This document shows positions 19,156 through 28,567 of a stretch of DNA of 64,000 nucleotides, piece after piece. The stretch comes from JBBRVW01 sp963784645 (GTDB lineage Bacteria > Actinomycetota > Actinomycetes > JACCUZ01): the NCBI GenBank assembly GCA_963784645.1, contig CAWARY010000018.1, positions 1 through 64,000 on the forward strand, written 5' to 3'. The position numbers and the translations under genes are program-made. The first letter of the stretch is position 1, and the number at the start of each line of letters is the position of its first letter. Under the pieces are notes generated by a model. It did not search any database, was not told where the DNA came from, and saw only the letters and a program-made list of their open reading frames with translations.

Positions 19156-21801
19156 GTGAAAGCTGTCGTCGGCCGGTGCCTACCGGCCCTGCTCGTCGTC
19201 GCATCCGCGACGCTCGTCGCCGCGCCCGCGGGCGCCCGCTCCTGCGACCAGGTGACCGGGCTGATCACCGCGACGACACCGCAGGCCGGCGCGGTCCTCA
19301 CCCTGCCCAGCGCGCTGACCGGCGCGGAGATCCCGACCGACGCGGTCAAGGTGAGCCAGGCCGGGAACCCGGTCCCGGTCCTGTCGTGGCGCCGTGGCGA
19401 CCCCGCCTTCACCGACGTGATGGTGGTGGTCGACACGTCGGCCGCAGCTGCCGCCAGCATCGACGTGACGCGCCGGGTCCTAACCGGGCTCCTCACTGCG
19501 CTGCCCGCCGCCACGTCGGTAGGCGTGCTCAGCGCCGGCGACTCGCCGGGGGTGGTACGCAAGCGGGCGCCGGGACCGGTCGACGCCGCGGTCGTCGGCG
19601 CCAGCCTCGTCCCTGCCGGGGCGGGGGCCGGGGTCCTGCGGGACGCCGTGAAGTCCGCCCTCGACCTCCTGCCCGCGAGCGCGGTGCGCTCCCAGCACGT
19701 CGTGCTGATCGGTGGCGGGACGGACGTGTCGAGCGCGACGTCCTGGGACGCCCTGCACGACGGGCTGTTGGCGCGCGGCGTGGCCCTGGACGTGATCGAC
19801 GCCGGCGCTGCCCCGTCGCTCCCGGAGGCGTTGCCGCAGTGCCCCTCGGGACCCGCGACCGTCGATCCCGAGGGCTTCGGTCGCAGCGTCGGGACCGCCA
19901 TCGCCGACGGCCGTCGGCTCACCCTGGGACCCATCGGGGCCGGGGCGGTGTCGGTCACGGTCACGACCGGCGGCGTCACGGCTGCCGGGCAGCTGCTGCG
20001 CCGCGGCCAGGTCCCCCGGATACAGACCGCGGTCACGCCGGCGCCCCGGAGCGCCTCGACCGTCGACGGCAGCACGCTGCTCCAGTCGCTGCTGCTCGGA
20101 CTGATCGGACTGCTCCTCCTCGTCGTCGTGCTGAACCTCCTCACCGGCCGTGGAAGCGCCGTCCGACGCACCGTCCGCGAGATCGCCTGGACGGTCCGGG
20201 CGCAGTACGCCGAGCGCGGAGCACCCGACGAGCGGCGGCGGGCGCCGCGCGCGGAGCTGCAGCGGATCCGCGCCGACGCGTGGCAGGACCTGCTGGCCGT
20301 CTGGGGAGACGCACCCAGCTCGCGCGAGGTCGCCGAACGCCAGGCACGCGACGAGGACCTGGCGCGGACCGCGGCGTGGGAGCACGAGCAGGCCGAGGCC
20401 GAACGACTGGTCGGCCGGGAGCGAGCCGCCGGACGACGCGATCGCGCCTACCGTCGGGCTCTGGAGCTGATGGCCCTCGAGCGCGCCGACCGGGAGCGCC
20501 TCCGGCTGGCCCAGGGGGACGTCGGGGCCGAGCAGGTGCAGCCGTCGGACTGGGTCGAGGACGGCACCGTGTCAGCGCCCGACATCGTCATCCCCGCGTA
20601 CCGGGCCAAGCTGGTCGCGGAGAACCGCAAGGCGGACGCCGCTCGGGCGGCGGCCGCCGCGATCGTCCAGGCCCAGGAGGCCGAGGAGGCGGCTGCCCGG
20701 GCCCGGGCGGCGCGCGAGGAGGCCGAGCAGGCCGCCCAGGCGGCGCGGTCGGCCGCTGCGAGCGATCGTCGCGCGACCGCTGACGCCGTGACGCGACGGC
20801 GCCTCGCCGAGGAGGAGGCAGCCGCTGCCGCGGCCGAGGCGGACGCCGCCCAGGCGCTCGCCGACGAGGCGTTCGAGGCCCGCCAGGCCGCCCTGCGGGA
20901 GGCCGCCGCCGGGGGATCCCGGCCGACCGGCGCCGGACCGCGGCCCCCGGCCAAGCGCGCAGCGCGGAAGCGGCCGGCGGCGAAGCCGCCCGCCGGGCCG
21001 GCCCGCGAGGACCGCGCCACCCCCGGCACCGGTGCGTCCAACGGGTCGCCGGTGTCACCGGCGCCGGACGACGACGTCATCGACCTGCGGCCGACCGGGG
21101 CACCGCGCACCGGCACCCCCGGCAGCTCGGAGGCGGTCCTCGCCCTGCACGCCCCGCGGACGCGGACGCAGGTGACCATGTCGATCGCGGCCACGGCGCC
21201 TGGTGCGATGCCCCTGGACTCGCGCGAGCCCACCCGCCTGTCGAGCGAGATCCGCCCGCCGACGCCCACGGCAGCCGCGGCCGTCCCGGCGGGGGTGATC
21301 GGGGCAGGCCACCGCGCGTCGCTGTCGACGGTCCGGGCTGCGCCCGTCCTGGTACTGGCCGCCCTGCTGGGCCGCCCGCTCGTCCATCCGGACGTCTGGC
21401 TCGGCACCTCGTCGGCGCCGCGGCTGGTGGTCCTGCTCCTCGGAGTCCTGACCGCGGTGTCCGGGGTCCGGTTGCTGCGAGCCGCCGCGCGACCCGCCGC
21501 CACGGGAACGGTCGACCTGGAGCGGACGGCCGGGCTGGCAGCTGCCGCCGGCGAGGCGGTCCGCCGGCTGCACGCCGCCGACGAGGACCCGGCCACGACC
21601 TGGGCCGACTTCGAGCGCACCACGGGAGTCGTCGTGCCGGCCTCCCTGCGGGACCTGATCGGCTTCCGTCCGGACGCCGACGTGCTGCTCCGCCACCTCG
21701 CGCTCGAGGAGCCCACGGTTCCCCCCTCCGGTAGCCGGCCCGACGGACGTGCCGGGCTGGCCCTGGTGCTGCTCGGGGCGGGCGCCCTCCTGCTGGTCTG
21801 A
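19156..21801 (+). CDS. Secreted VWA-like / coiled-coil membrane protein, paralogue A
   Basis: An 881-residue protein I cannot name. Layout: signal peptide (1-27) ending before SCDQVT; an extracellular VWA-like domain (about 90-235) with MVVVDTSAAAA in place of the MIDAS DxSxS and two likely disulfide cysteines (RSC near 30 and LPQCPSG near 232); a membrane helix (LLLGLIGLLLLVVVLNLL, about 318-335); a long Ala/Glu/Arg coiled coil (about 380-600); a Pro/Lys-rich linker; two helices near 730-775; a conserved TTWADFERTTGVVVPASLRD motif; and a terminal hydrophobic helix. The loss of MIDAS Ser suggests binding without metal. The next gene has the same plan, so the two are tandem paralogues and perhaps partners. 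Confidence 0.8.
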   Translation: MKAVVGRCLPALLVVASATLVAAPAGARSCDQVTGLITATTPQAGAVLTLPSALTGAEIPTDAVKVSQAGNPVPVLSWRRGDPAFTDVMVVVDTSAAAAASIDVTRRVLTGLLTALPAATSVGVLSAGDSPGVVRKRAPGPVDAAVVGASLVPAGAGAGVLRDAVKSALDLLPASAVRSQHVVLIGGGTDVSSATSWDALHDGLLARGVALDVIDAGAAPSLPEALPQCPSGPATVDPEGFGRSVGTAIADGRRLTLGPIGAGAVSVTVTTGGVTAAGQLLRRGQVPRIQTAVTPAPRSASTVDGSTLLQSLLLGLIGLLLLVVVLNLLTGRGSAVRRTVREIAWTVRAQYAERGAPDERRRAPRAELQRIRADAWQDLLAVWGDAPSSREVAERQARDEDLARTAAWEHEQAEAERLVGRERAAGRRDRAYRRALELMALERADRERLRLAQGDVGAEQVQPSDWVEDGTVSAPDIVIPAYRAKLVAENRKADAARAAAAAIVQAQEAEEAAARARAAREEAEQAAQAARSAAASDRRATADAVTRRRLAEEEAAAAAAEADAAQALADEAFEARQAALREAAAGGSRPTGAGPRPPAKRAARKRPAAKPPAGPAREDRATPGTGASNGSPVSPAPDDDVIDLRPTGAPRTGTPGSSEAVLALHAPRTRTQVTMSIAATAPGAMPLDSREPTRLSSEIRPPTPTAAAAVPAGVIGAGHRASLSTVRAAPVLVLAALLGRPLVHPDVWLGTSSAPRLVVLLLGVLTAVSGVRLLRAAARPAATGTVDLERTAGLAAAAGEAVRRLHAADEDPATTWADFERTTGVVVPASLRDLIGFRPDADVLLRHLALEEPTVPPSGSRPDGRAGLALVLLGAGALLLV

Positions 21802-21866
21802 GCCCGCCACTCCGGCCGGCTGGTCGATGTCCCACGATGTGCCGACGGCGCGGCTGGCACCGGCCG

Positions 21867-21872
21867 TACCCT
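21867..21872 (+). promoter_or_regulatory. Candidate -10 box (TACCCT) of paralogue B
   Basis: TACCCT lies about 30 bases before the ATG at 21903, with GGGGGA as ribosome site. Paralogue B may therefore have its own promoter although it is 101 bases behind paralogue A. Confidence 0.4.
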
Positions 21873-21902
21873 GATTCCTCGACCTTGGCTGGGGGACACG
21901 GC

Positions 21903-24707
21903 ATGACGGGCACCTGGACGTGGCGCGGCCGGCTGGCCGCGCTGCTGCCGGCTGTCCTGACGGCGTCCGTCCTGCTGCCCGTCCTGGCGGCGGCCCCCGC
22001 CACCGCTCGGTCCTGCTCCGATCTCACCGCCACGGCGACGTCGACGGGCGGGCGCACGCAGGTCCTGCTCAGCCTGCCGGCGCCGATCGCGGGGGCGCGG
22101 CTGCGCGCCGGGGAGGTCACGTTCGTGCAGGACGGGCTCGAACTCCCGGTCCTCTCGCTCGCGCCGGTGCCGCCCACCGAGACAGATCTCGTCCTCGTCC
22201 TCGACTCGTCGGCCGCGGCGGCCCCGGTGGTCGACCGCGTCCGCGCGGCCGGACGCGCCCTGCTCCGGGCGCTCTCGCCCGGCACCAGCGTGGCGGTGCT
22301 CACGACCGGGGGTACGCCCACCATCGTCCACGACCTGGCCCGCGGGCCGAGGGCCGCTCTCCCGGGGGTCAGGGACCTCACGCCGGCCGGTCGCCACGCC
22401 CTGGTCGACGCGGTCCTCGCCGGTGTACGACTGCTGCCCACCGACCCACGTCGCCAGCAGCAGCTGGTGGTCGTCTCCGGCGGCGCGGACGACGGCAGCG
22501 CCGCCTCGTGGCCCGCGGCCCAGCAGCTGCTGGTACGCCGCGGGGTGGCCCTGGACGTGGTCGACCTCGGGCCTGCGCAGTCACTGCCGGGTGCGGGCGC
22601 GCAGTGCCCGGGTGCCGTGCCTGCGGCAGCCGCGGCCGGCGCCGCTCGGGCACTGGCCGCCCAGGTCGAGGACCGGCGGCTCGCGTTGCTCCCTGTGGTC
22701 ACCGGCGCCAGCCCGGTGCAGGTGTCGGTGAGCCACGGCGGCACGGTGGTGTCGACCACCCTGGCCACCCGCGACGACCTGCCCGCCGCGGCGCCGACGC
22801 AGCCGGCGACGTCGGCTCGCAACGGCTCCAGCGGGGCCGGGACGCTTGCGCTGGCCCTCCTCGTCGGCCTTCTCGGGCTGCTGGCGCTCGTGCTGGTCCT
22901 GGCGGTCCGGTCGACCCGCGGTGCCGCGGCCCGGGCAGCCGTGCACGAGTTGCGGGACGCCCGGCGCGCCGGGCTGCCACCCGCCGAGGCGGACCGGCGT
23001 CGAGACGACGCCCGCCTCGACCTGTCGGTCGCCCTCGGCGGTGGCCTGTCCGCCCGGCAGAACGCGGAGCGGGCGGCCCATGACGAGGCGCTGGTGCGCG
23101 CGGCCGCGGCGGAGCACCGTCGCGCGGCCGACGAGCGTGCCGCGGCCTTCGCCCGGTCGGCCGCGCGCCGCGAGCGCAGCCTCCTGCAGGCGGAGCAGGC
23201 GGCGGCCACCGCGCGCGCTGCTCGCGAGGCCACCGCGCACCTCGACCAGCTCCGGCCGCCGCCCGCGATCGACCTCTCGGGCGCCGACCCGGTGGCCGCG
23301 ACCGCGCTCGCCGACGCCGAGCGCGCCCTCGCCGCGCAGCAGCTCGCGGCGCAGGAAGCGATGACGCGGCGCGCGGAGGCCGAGCGGCTGGCCGACGAGG
23401 CCGAGGCGCGGGCCGAGCGCGAGGGGGTGGCCGCCGCCGAGGCGCAGCGCGACCGCGAGGCCGCCGAGCGGGCCGCGGCGGAGGCTGCGGCCCGGGCCGC
23501 GGAGGAGCTGCGCACCGTCGGTGCGGCGTCCGAGGAGCGCCGGGTCGCGGAGGAGCAGGCCCGGGCGGCCGCGGCAAAGGCTGCGGACGAGGGCCGGGCC
23601 GCCGAGAGCGCCGTCGCCCGCCGGATGGTGGCCGAGGCCCAGGCGGCCGGGGCGGAGGCCGCCCAGGACGCCGCGGTGCACCGCGAGCTGACCGCGCTCG
23701 AGGCCGCCGAAGCCGCCGAGGAAGCCCGCCGGCGGGCGGTCGCCCGGTTGCGGGACGAGCCGTCGGCGGCTCCGGCGGACATGCCGGCGACGACCTTCGA
23801 CCTCCGGGCTGCCACGCGGTCGCTCGCCGCGCCCGTCACCGGCACCGCGTCCCGCCGGATCGTCGTCCCGGTCGGGCCGCGTCACCGCGCCCCGGAAGCG
23901 GGCGGTGCGGGCGCCGGCAGGCCCGGACCGGTCGACGGGCCGACACCGGTCGCTCCGGTCGAGGCCACCGCTCCGGTCGAGGACAGCGCGCCGGTCGAGG
24001 ACGACCGTGCCGCCGGGGACGGCGGCCGTGCCGACCTCGTCGACGTGCGCGCGGCCGGCGACCTCGCGGACCACGCCGCCGGGCTCGACGTGCTGCCCGA
24101 CGACGTCGCGCAGGTGGTGCTGCCCTACGACGTGACGCCGGAGCCGCCCGCGACCCGGTCCGCGGCGCCGCCGTGGCCCGACACCGGCCGGCGTCCCGTC
24201 CCGCTGGTGCTGCTCGCCCGGGTCGTCGCCCTTGCGGTCGTCCCGGCGGCGGTCGCACTGCGCACGGTGGTCGCCGGCTGGACCGGGCTCGGCACGACCG
24301 GTGCGGTCGTCGTGGCGGTCGCCGCGCTGCTCACCCTGCTCGGCGTCCGCTGGGCGTGGCTCGCCACGTCGCCCCCGTTCGCCCTGCGACGCCGCACGGC
24401 ACGTCGCATCGTCGCCGCGGAGACCCTGCAACGCGCCCAGACCGACGACGCCGCGCGGCTGCTCGCCGCGGTGCGCGTGGGCGGGGCCGACGGCGCGTGG
24501 GAGGTGTTCGAAGAGCGCACCGGCCTCGCGGTGCCGGGAGCCACCCGCACGGTCGTCGACGGGGGCATGGACCCGGCCGCTTTCGTGCGCTACCTCACGG
24601 CCCGGCAGCGCGACGGGCTGGTACGCCCTCAGTCGCTGGTCGTCGTCGCCGCGGTGCCGCTGTTCGGGTGCCTGCTGCCGGCGGCCCTGCTCGTGTTGGC
24701 TGCCTGA
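21903..24707 (+). CDS. Secreted VWA-like / coiled-coil membrane protein, paralogue B
   Basis: A 934-residue paralogue of the preceding protein, again unnamed. It has a signal peptide ending in ATARSC, a VWA-like domain with LVLDSSAAAA (MIDAS again lacking the second Ser), the shared stretch RRGVALDVVDLG followed by QCPG, one membrane helix (TLALALLVGLLGLLALVLVLAV, about 316-337), a coiled coil of Ala/Glu/Arg heptads (about 350-620), a Pro/Val/Asp linker (PVEATAPVEDSAPVEDD), two helices, the matching motif WEVFEERTGLAVPGATR, and a last hydrophobic helix. I start at ATG 21903; 22 in-frame codons upstream have no ribosome site and lack signal-peptide character. Confidence 0.8.
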   Translation: MTGTWTWRGRLAALLPAVLTASVLLPVLAAAPATARSCSDLTATATSTGGRTQVLLSLPAPIAGARLRAGEVTFVQDGLELPVLSLAPVPPTETDLVLVLDSSAAAAPVVDRVRAAGRALLRALSPGTSVAVLTTGGTPTIVHDLARGPRAALPGVRDLTPAGRHALVDAVLAGVRLLPTDPRRQQQLVVVSGGADDGSAASWPAAQQLLVRRGVALDVVDLGPAQSLPGAGAQCPGAVPAAAAAGAARALAAQVEDRRLALLPVVTGASPVQVSVSHGGTVVSTTLATRDDLPAAAPTQPATSARNGSSGAGTLALALLVGLLGLLALVLVLAVRSTRGAAARAAVHELRDARRAGLPPAEADRRRDDARLDLSVALGGGLSARQNAERAAHDEALVRAAAAEHRRAADERAAAFARSAARRERSLLQAEQAAATARAAREATAHLDQLRPPPAIDLSGADPVAATALADAERALAAQQLAAQEAMTRRAEAERLADEAEARAEREGVAAAEAQRDREAAERAAAEAAARAAEELRTVGAASEERRVAEEQARAAAAKAADEGRAAESAVARRMVAEAQAAGAEAAQDAAVHRELTALEAAEAAEEARRRAVARLRDEPSAAPADMPATTFDLRAATRSLAAPVTGTASRRIVVPVGPRHRAPEAGGAGAGRPGPVDGPTPVAPVEATAPVEDSAPVEDDRAAGDGGRADLVDVRAAGDLADHAAGLDVLPDDVAQVVLPYDVTPEPPATRSAAPPWPDTGRRPVPLVLLARVVALAVVPAAVALRTVVAGWTGLGTTGAVVVAVAALLTLLGVRWAWLATSPPFALRRRTARRIVAAETLQRAQTDDAARLLAAVRVGGADGAWEVFEERTGLAVPGATRTVVDGGMDPAAFVRYLTARQRDGLVRPQSLVVVAAVPLFGCLLPAALLVLAA

Positions 24708-24731
24708 CAGTTCCCCCGCGCGGGCCCGGGT

Positions 24732-24737
24732 TAGGGT
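24732..24737 (+). promoter_or_regulatory. Leaderless -10 box (TAGGGT) of the DUF885 gene
   Basis: TAGGGT ends seven bases before the GTG at 24745; no ribosome site is present. Confidence 0.55.
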
Positions 24738-24744
24738 GCCCGCC

Positions 24745-26400
24745 GTGACCGACCAGAACGCTCCGCCTACCGACGTCCACCGGCTCGCCTCGGCCGTCCT
24801 CGACGAGCTGCTGGAGCTGCACCCGGAGTGGGCGACGGCTCTCGGCGACCACCGCTACGACGAGCGGCTCACCGACCAGAGCCGGGAGCACGGCGCCGAG
24901 GAGCTCGCCTGGGCCGGCCGTCGACTGGCTGACCTCGCCGCGATCGACCGGACGGGTCTCGACGTCGCGGACCGGGTCGACGTCGAGACCCTGAGCACCG
25001 CGCTGGAGTCGCGCCGGCTCGAGCTGGCCGAGCTGCGCGACACCGAGTGGGACGCCCTGGTCGCCAACCCCGGCACGGCGATCTACACGTTGCTGGCCCG
25101 GGACTTCGCGCCGCTGGGGGACCGGCTGCGGTCGGTGGCCGGCCGGCTCGCAGCCGTCCCGGCGCGGCTGGAGCAGGCGCGGGCGAACCTCGGGGCGATG
25201 CCGCGGGTGCACGTCGAGACGGCGATCGGGCAGTTCACCGGCACGCGCACGCTGATCGCGACCGAGCTCGAGCGCGCGCTCGCTGACGAGCCGGGCCTCA
25301 GGAGCGAGGTCGAGCCGGCCCAGGAGGCCGCGGTCGCGGCACTGGACACCCACCTGGCGTGGCTGCAGTCGAAGGTGGCGGGCGCCGACGGCGACGCGCG
25401 CCTCGGCGCCGACCTGTTCGCCCGCAAGCTCGCGCTGGCCCTCGACTCGGCCACCGGCGCCGACGCGGTCCTGGCGCGGGCCGAGGGCGACCTCGAACGC
25501 ATCGAGGCGCAGATCGAGGAGACCGCCGCGAGGCTCGACGGCGGGGCAGTGGACGGCCGGGTCCGCCGCGTCCTCGACCGGCTCGCCTCCGACGGCCAGG
25601 TCGACGACGACACCATCGTCGGCCGCTGCGTCGATGCGATGGCCGAGACCACAGAGTTCGTCCGCGCACAGGACCTGGTGACCGTCCACGACGACCCGGT
25701 CGAGATCATCGTCATGCCGGAGATCCACCGCGGCGTCGCCGTCGCCTACTGCGACCCGCCCGGCCCGCTGGAGACCTCGTCGCTGCCGACCTACTTCGCG
25801 GTCTCGCCGACCCCGGCCGACTGGTCGGCGGATCGGGTCGCGTCGTTCTTCCGCGAGTACAACGCGCACATGCTGCAGAACCTCACCGTGCACGAGGCGA
25901 TGCCGGGTCACGTGCTGCAGCTGGCGCACAGCGCGCGGTACGACGCCCCGGTGCCGGTCCGCAAGGCGCTCTGGAGCGGCTCGTTCGTCGAGGGCTGGGC
26001 GGTCTATGCCGAGGAAGTGATGGTCCACGCCGGCTACCGCGCCGACAAGGGGCTGAACGACGCGCTGCGGATGCAACAGCTCAAGATGCAGCTGCGGATG
26101 ACCATCAACGCGATCCTCGACGCCCGCGTGCACGCGCACGGCATGACCGAGGACGAGGCGATGCGGCTGATGATGCAGCGCGGCCACCAGGAGGAGGGCG
26201 AGGCCGCCGGCAAGTGGCGGCGCGCGCTGCTGTCGAGCGCGCAGCTCTCGACCTACTACGTCGGCTACGTGGAGGTCGCCGACCTCGCCCGCGACCTCGC
26301 CGCCGCGCGGCCCGAGGCGTCCGTGCGCGAGCGGCACGACGCGATGCTCGCGCACGGCTCCCCGTCACCGCGGCACCTGCGCACCCTGCTCGGCCTCTGA
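24745..26400 (+). CDS. DUF885 family protein, probable zinc carboxypeptidase-like enzyme
   Basis: A 551-residue helical protein. The metallopeptidase-like motif NLTVHEAMPGHVLQLAH (H383, E384, H389) and the downstream FVEGWAVYAEEVM are the DUF885 signature. DUF885 is related to M32/M3-like zinc peptidases, so peptidase activity is plausible but the substrate is unknown. There is no signal peptide, so it should be cytoplasmic. The GTG at 24745 has no ribosome site but a TAGGGT box seven bases away, which argues for this start. A palindromic repeat island follows. Confidence 0.88.
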   Translation: MTDQNAPPTDVHRLASAVLDELLELHPEWATALGDHRYDERLTDQSREHGAEELAWAGRRLADLAAIDRTGLDVADRVDVETLSTALESRRLELAELRDTEWDALVANPGTAIYTLLARDFAPLGDRLRSVAGRLAAVPARLEQARANLGAMPRVHVETAIGQFTGTRTLIATELERALADEPGLRSEVEPAQEAAVAALDTHLAWLQSKVAGADGDARLGADLFARKLALALDSATGADAVLARAEGDLERIEAQIEETAARLDGGAVDGRVRRVLDRLASDGQVDDDTIVGRCVDAMAETTEFVRAQDLVTVHDDPVEIIVMPEIHRGVAVAYCDPPGPLETSSLPTYFAVSPTPADWSADRVASFFREYNAHMLQNLTVHEAMPGHVLQLAHSARYDAPVPVRKALWSGSFVEGWAVYAEEVMVHAGYRADKGLNDALRMQQLKMQLRMTINAILDARVHAHGMTEDEAMRLMMQRGHQEEGEAAGKWRRALLSSAQLSTYYVGYVEVADLARDLAAARPEASVRERHDAMLAHGSPSPRHLRTLLGL

Positions 26401-26419
26401 GGACACGCTCACCTACCCC

Positions 26420-26702
26420 AAGCGAAGTGGCCCCGCTCGGCGGCCAGAAAGCGGTCGTGCAGCGGGGCCACATGCCTCGCTGGCCGGTGGGACAAGCGAA
26501 GTGGCCCCGCTCGGCGGCCAGAAAGCGGTCGTGCAGCGGGGCCACTTGGCTCGCTGCCCGCCGTGGTGGCTGAGCTCAGGGCAACGGCGCCCGGAGGACG
26601 TCGCGTGCCTCCCGCCGTCCGCACGGTGGGAACTTCGGTGGGACGAGCGAAGTGGCCCCGCTGGACAGGCGGATTCCACGCTCGTGGCGGGGCCACTTCG
26701 TC
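26420..26702. repeat. Second cluster of the 74-base palindromic repeat family
   Basis: Two nearly identical units begin with AAGTGGCCCCGCT at 26425 and 26499, again 74 bases apart. The complementary arms AGCGGGGCCAC(TT) start at 26461 and 26535. A third, diverged unit has arms at 26650-26662 and 26686-26698. The unique DNA between (26548-26640) shows no gene. The inner sequence (CGGCGGCCAGAAAGCGG) differs from cluster 1 while the outer arms are the same, so the arms are the conserved part. Confidence 0.9.
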
Positions 26703-26797
26703 GAAAGCGGACGGCGCCCGACGGTCCGCCCGGCCCGACCCAGCCCACTCGTCGTCGAACCCGGGCGTGGGACGGGCGGCGCGGCGGGGGCCGCCGG

Positions 26798-26803
26798 TAG
26801 CCT
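26798..26803 (+). promoter_or_regulatory. Candidate -10 box (TAGCCT) of eno
   Basis: TAGCCT stands 66 bases before the enolase GTG, in otherwise GC-only sequence. The leader ends with AAGGAG five bases before the start. Confidence 0.4.
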
Positions 26804-26869
26804 GAGGCGGTCCGGCCCCACCGGACCACCCCTGCCAGGACCAGCCCGGCCCCACCCGAAGGAGCACCC

Positions 26870-28147
26870 GTGGCGAGCATCGACGCCGTCGGAGCGCGCG
26901 AGATCCTCGACTCGCGCGGCAACCCCACCGTCGAGGTGGAGGTCGCCCTCGACGACGGCACCATCGCCCGCGCGGCCGTGCCCAGCGGTGCGAGCACCGG
27001 CCAGTTCGAGGCCCACGAGCTGCGTGACGGCGGCAAGCGCTACGCCGGCAAGGGCGTCGAGAAGGCCGTGATCGGCGTGCTCGACGAGATCGGCCCGGCG
27101 CTGGTCGGGCTGGAGGCCAGCGAGCAGCGCCTCGTCGACCAGACGCTGCTCGACCTCGACGGCACCCCCACCAAGTCCCGCCTCGGCGCCAACGCGCTGC
27201 TCGGCGTCTCGCTCGCGGTCGCACGCGCGGCCGCCGAGTCGGCCGAGCTGCCGCTGTTCCGCTACGTCGGTGGGCCCAACGCGCACCTGCTGCCGGTGCC
27301 GATGATGAACATCCTCAACGGCGGAGCGCACGCCGACACCGGCGTCGACGTCCAGGAGTTCATGGTGGCGCCGATCGGCGCGGCCACCTTCAAGGAGGCG
27401 CTCCAGTGGGGCGCGGAGGTCTACCACACGCTCAAGTCGGTGCTGAAGGAGAAGGGCCTCGCGACCGGCCTCGGTGACGAGGGCGGCTTCGCGCCCGACC
27501 TCCCGAGCAACCGCGACGCCCTCGACCTCATCGCCGTCGCGGTGGAGAAGGCCGGGTTCTCGCTCGGCACCGACATCGCGCTCGCGCTCGACGTCGCGGC
27601 GACCGAGTTCCACACCGACGGCACCTACGCCTTCGAGGGCGCCAAGAAGTCGGCCGACGAGATGGCCGCCTACTACGCCGAGCTGGTGGCGGCGTACCCG
27701 CTCGTGTCGATCGAGGACCCGATGAGCGAGGAGGACTGGGCCGGCTGGAAGTCGCTCACCGACCAGCTCGGGGACAAGGTCCAGATCGTCGGCGACGACC
27801 TGTTCGTCACCAACCCCGACCGCCTCGAGCGCGGCATCCGCGAGTCCACGGCCAACGCCCTGCTGGTCAAGGTCAACCAGATCGGCACGCTCACGGAGAC
27901 GCTCGACGCCGTGAGCATGGCGCACCGCGCCGGCTACCGCTGCATGATGAGCCACCGATCCGGCGAGACCGAGGACACCACGATCGCCGACCTCGCGGTC
28001 GCCACCGACTGCGGTCAGATCAAGACCGGCGCGCCGGCGCGCTCCGAGCGGGTGGCCAAGTACAACCAGCTGCTCCGCATCGAGGAGGAGCTCGACGACG
28101 CCGCCCGCTACGCCGGTGCCGGCGCGTTCCCGAGGCACCGGGCCTGA
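26870..28147 (+). CDS. eno: Enolase (phosphopyruvate hydratase)
   Basis: Converts 2-phosphoglycerate to phosphoenolpyruvate in glycolysis. 425 residues, the standard length. Signatures are AREILDSRGNPTVEVEV, GASTGQFEAHELRDGG, the metal ligands in ALDVAATEF, SIEDPMSEEDW and QIVGDDLF, and the terminal MSHRSGETEDTTIADLAVA loop. GTG start with AAGGAG. It heads the eno-divIC-DUF501-ppx-GNAT run, in which four junctions are overlaps or gaps of at most three bases. Confidence 0.97.
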   Translation: MASIDAVGAREILDSRGNPTVEVEVALDDGTIARAAVPSGASTGQFEAHELRDGGKRYAGKGVEKAVIGVLDEIGPALVGLEASEQRLVDQTLLDLDGTPTKSRLGANALLGVSLAVARAAAESAELPLFRYVGGPNAHLLPVPMMNILNGGAHADTGVDVQEFMVAPIGAATFKEALQWGAEVYHTLKSVLKEKGLATGLGDEGGFAPDLPSNRDALDLIAVAVEKAGFSLGTDIALALDVAATEFHTDGTYAFEGAKKSADEMAAYYAELVAAYPLVSIEDPMSEEDWAGWKSLTDQLGDKVQIVGDDLFVTNPDRLERGIRESTANALLVKVNQIGTLTETLDAVSMAHRAGYRCMMSHRSGETEDTTIADLAVATDCGQIKTGAPARSERVAKYNQLLRIEEELDDAARYAGAGAFPRHRA

Positions 28148-28150
28148 TTC

Positions 28151-28567
28151 GTGACGACCGGCGACGACCGCGAGCCGCGGCGGACCAACCTCACGGGACG
28201 AGCGGCGATGCTCGCCCTGGTGGTCTGCCTGCTCGCGATCTCGCTGGCCTACCCGCTGCGCGAGTACCTCTCGCAGCGCGGTGACATCGCCGACTACCGC
28301 GCGAGCGTCTCTGCCCAGGAGGAGCGGGTGGCCGAGCTGCAGCGGCAGCACGAGCGGTGGGGCAGCGAGTCGTACGTGCAGGCGCAGGCCCGCGAGCGGC
28401 TGCACTACGTGATGCCCGGCGAGACGTCGTACGTCGTGATCGAGTCCGACGACGCCCCGGCGTCCGACGGCGTGGTCGAGGCCGCGCCGTCCGAGGTGCA
28501 GCGCAAGCCGTGGTTCACCGACCTGTGGCACAGCGTCGAGGTGGCCGGACGCTCCGGCAGCCAGTGA
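28151..28567 (+). CDS. Septum formation initiator, FtsB/DivIC family
   Basis: A 138-residue single-pass membrane protein of the division complex (FtsB/DivIC with FtsL and FtsQ). A short cytoplasmic head is followed by a helix (AMLALVVCLLAISLAYPL, about 18-35), a coiled coil (QEERVAELQRQHERW) and the motif YVQAQARERLHYVMPGET typical of DivIC. GTG starts three bases after eno; placement behind enolase is the widespread Gram-positive arrangement. Its stop overlaps the GTG of the next gene. Confidence 0.93.
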   Translation: MTTGDDREPRRTNLTGRAAMLALVVCLLAISLAYPLREYLSQRGDIADYRASVSAQEERVAELQRQHERWGSESYVQAQARERLHYVMPGETSYVVIESDDAPASDGVVEAAPSEVQRKPWFTDLWHSVEVAGRSGSQ

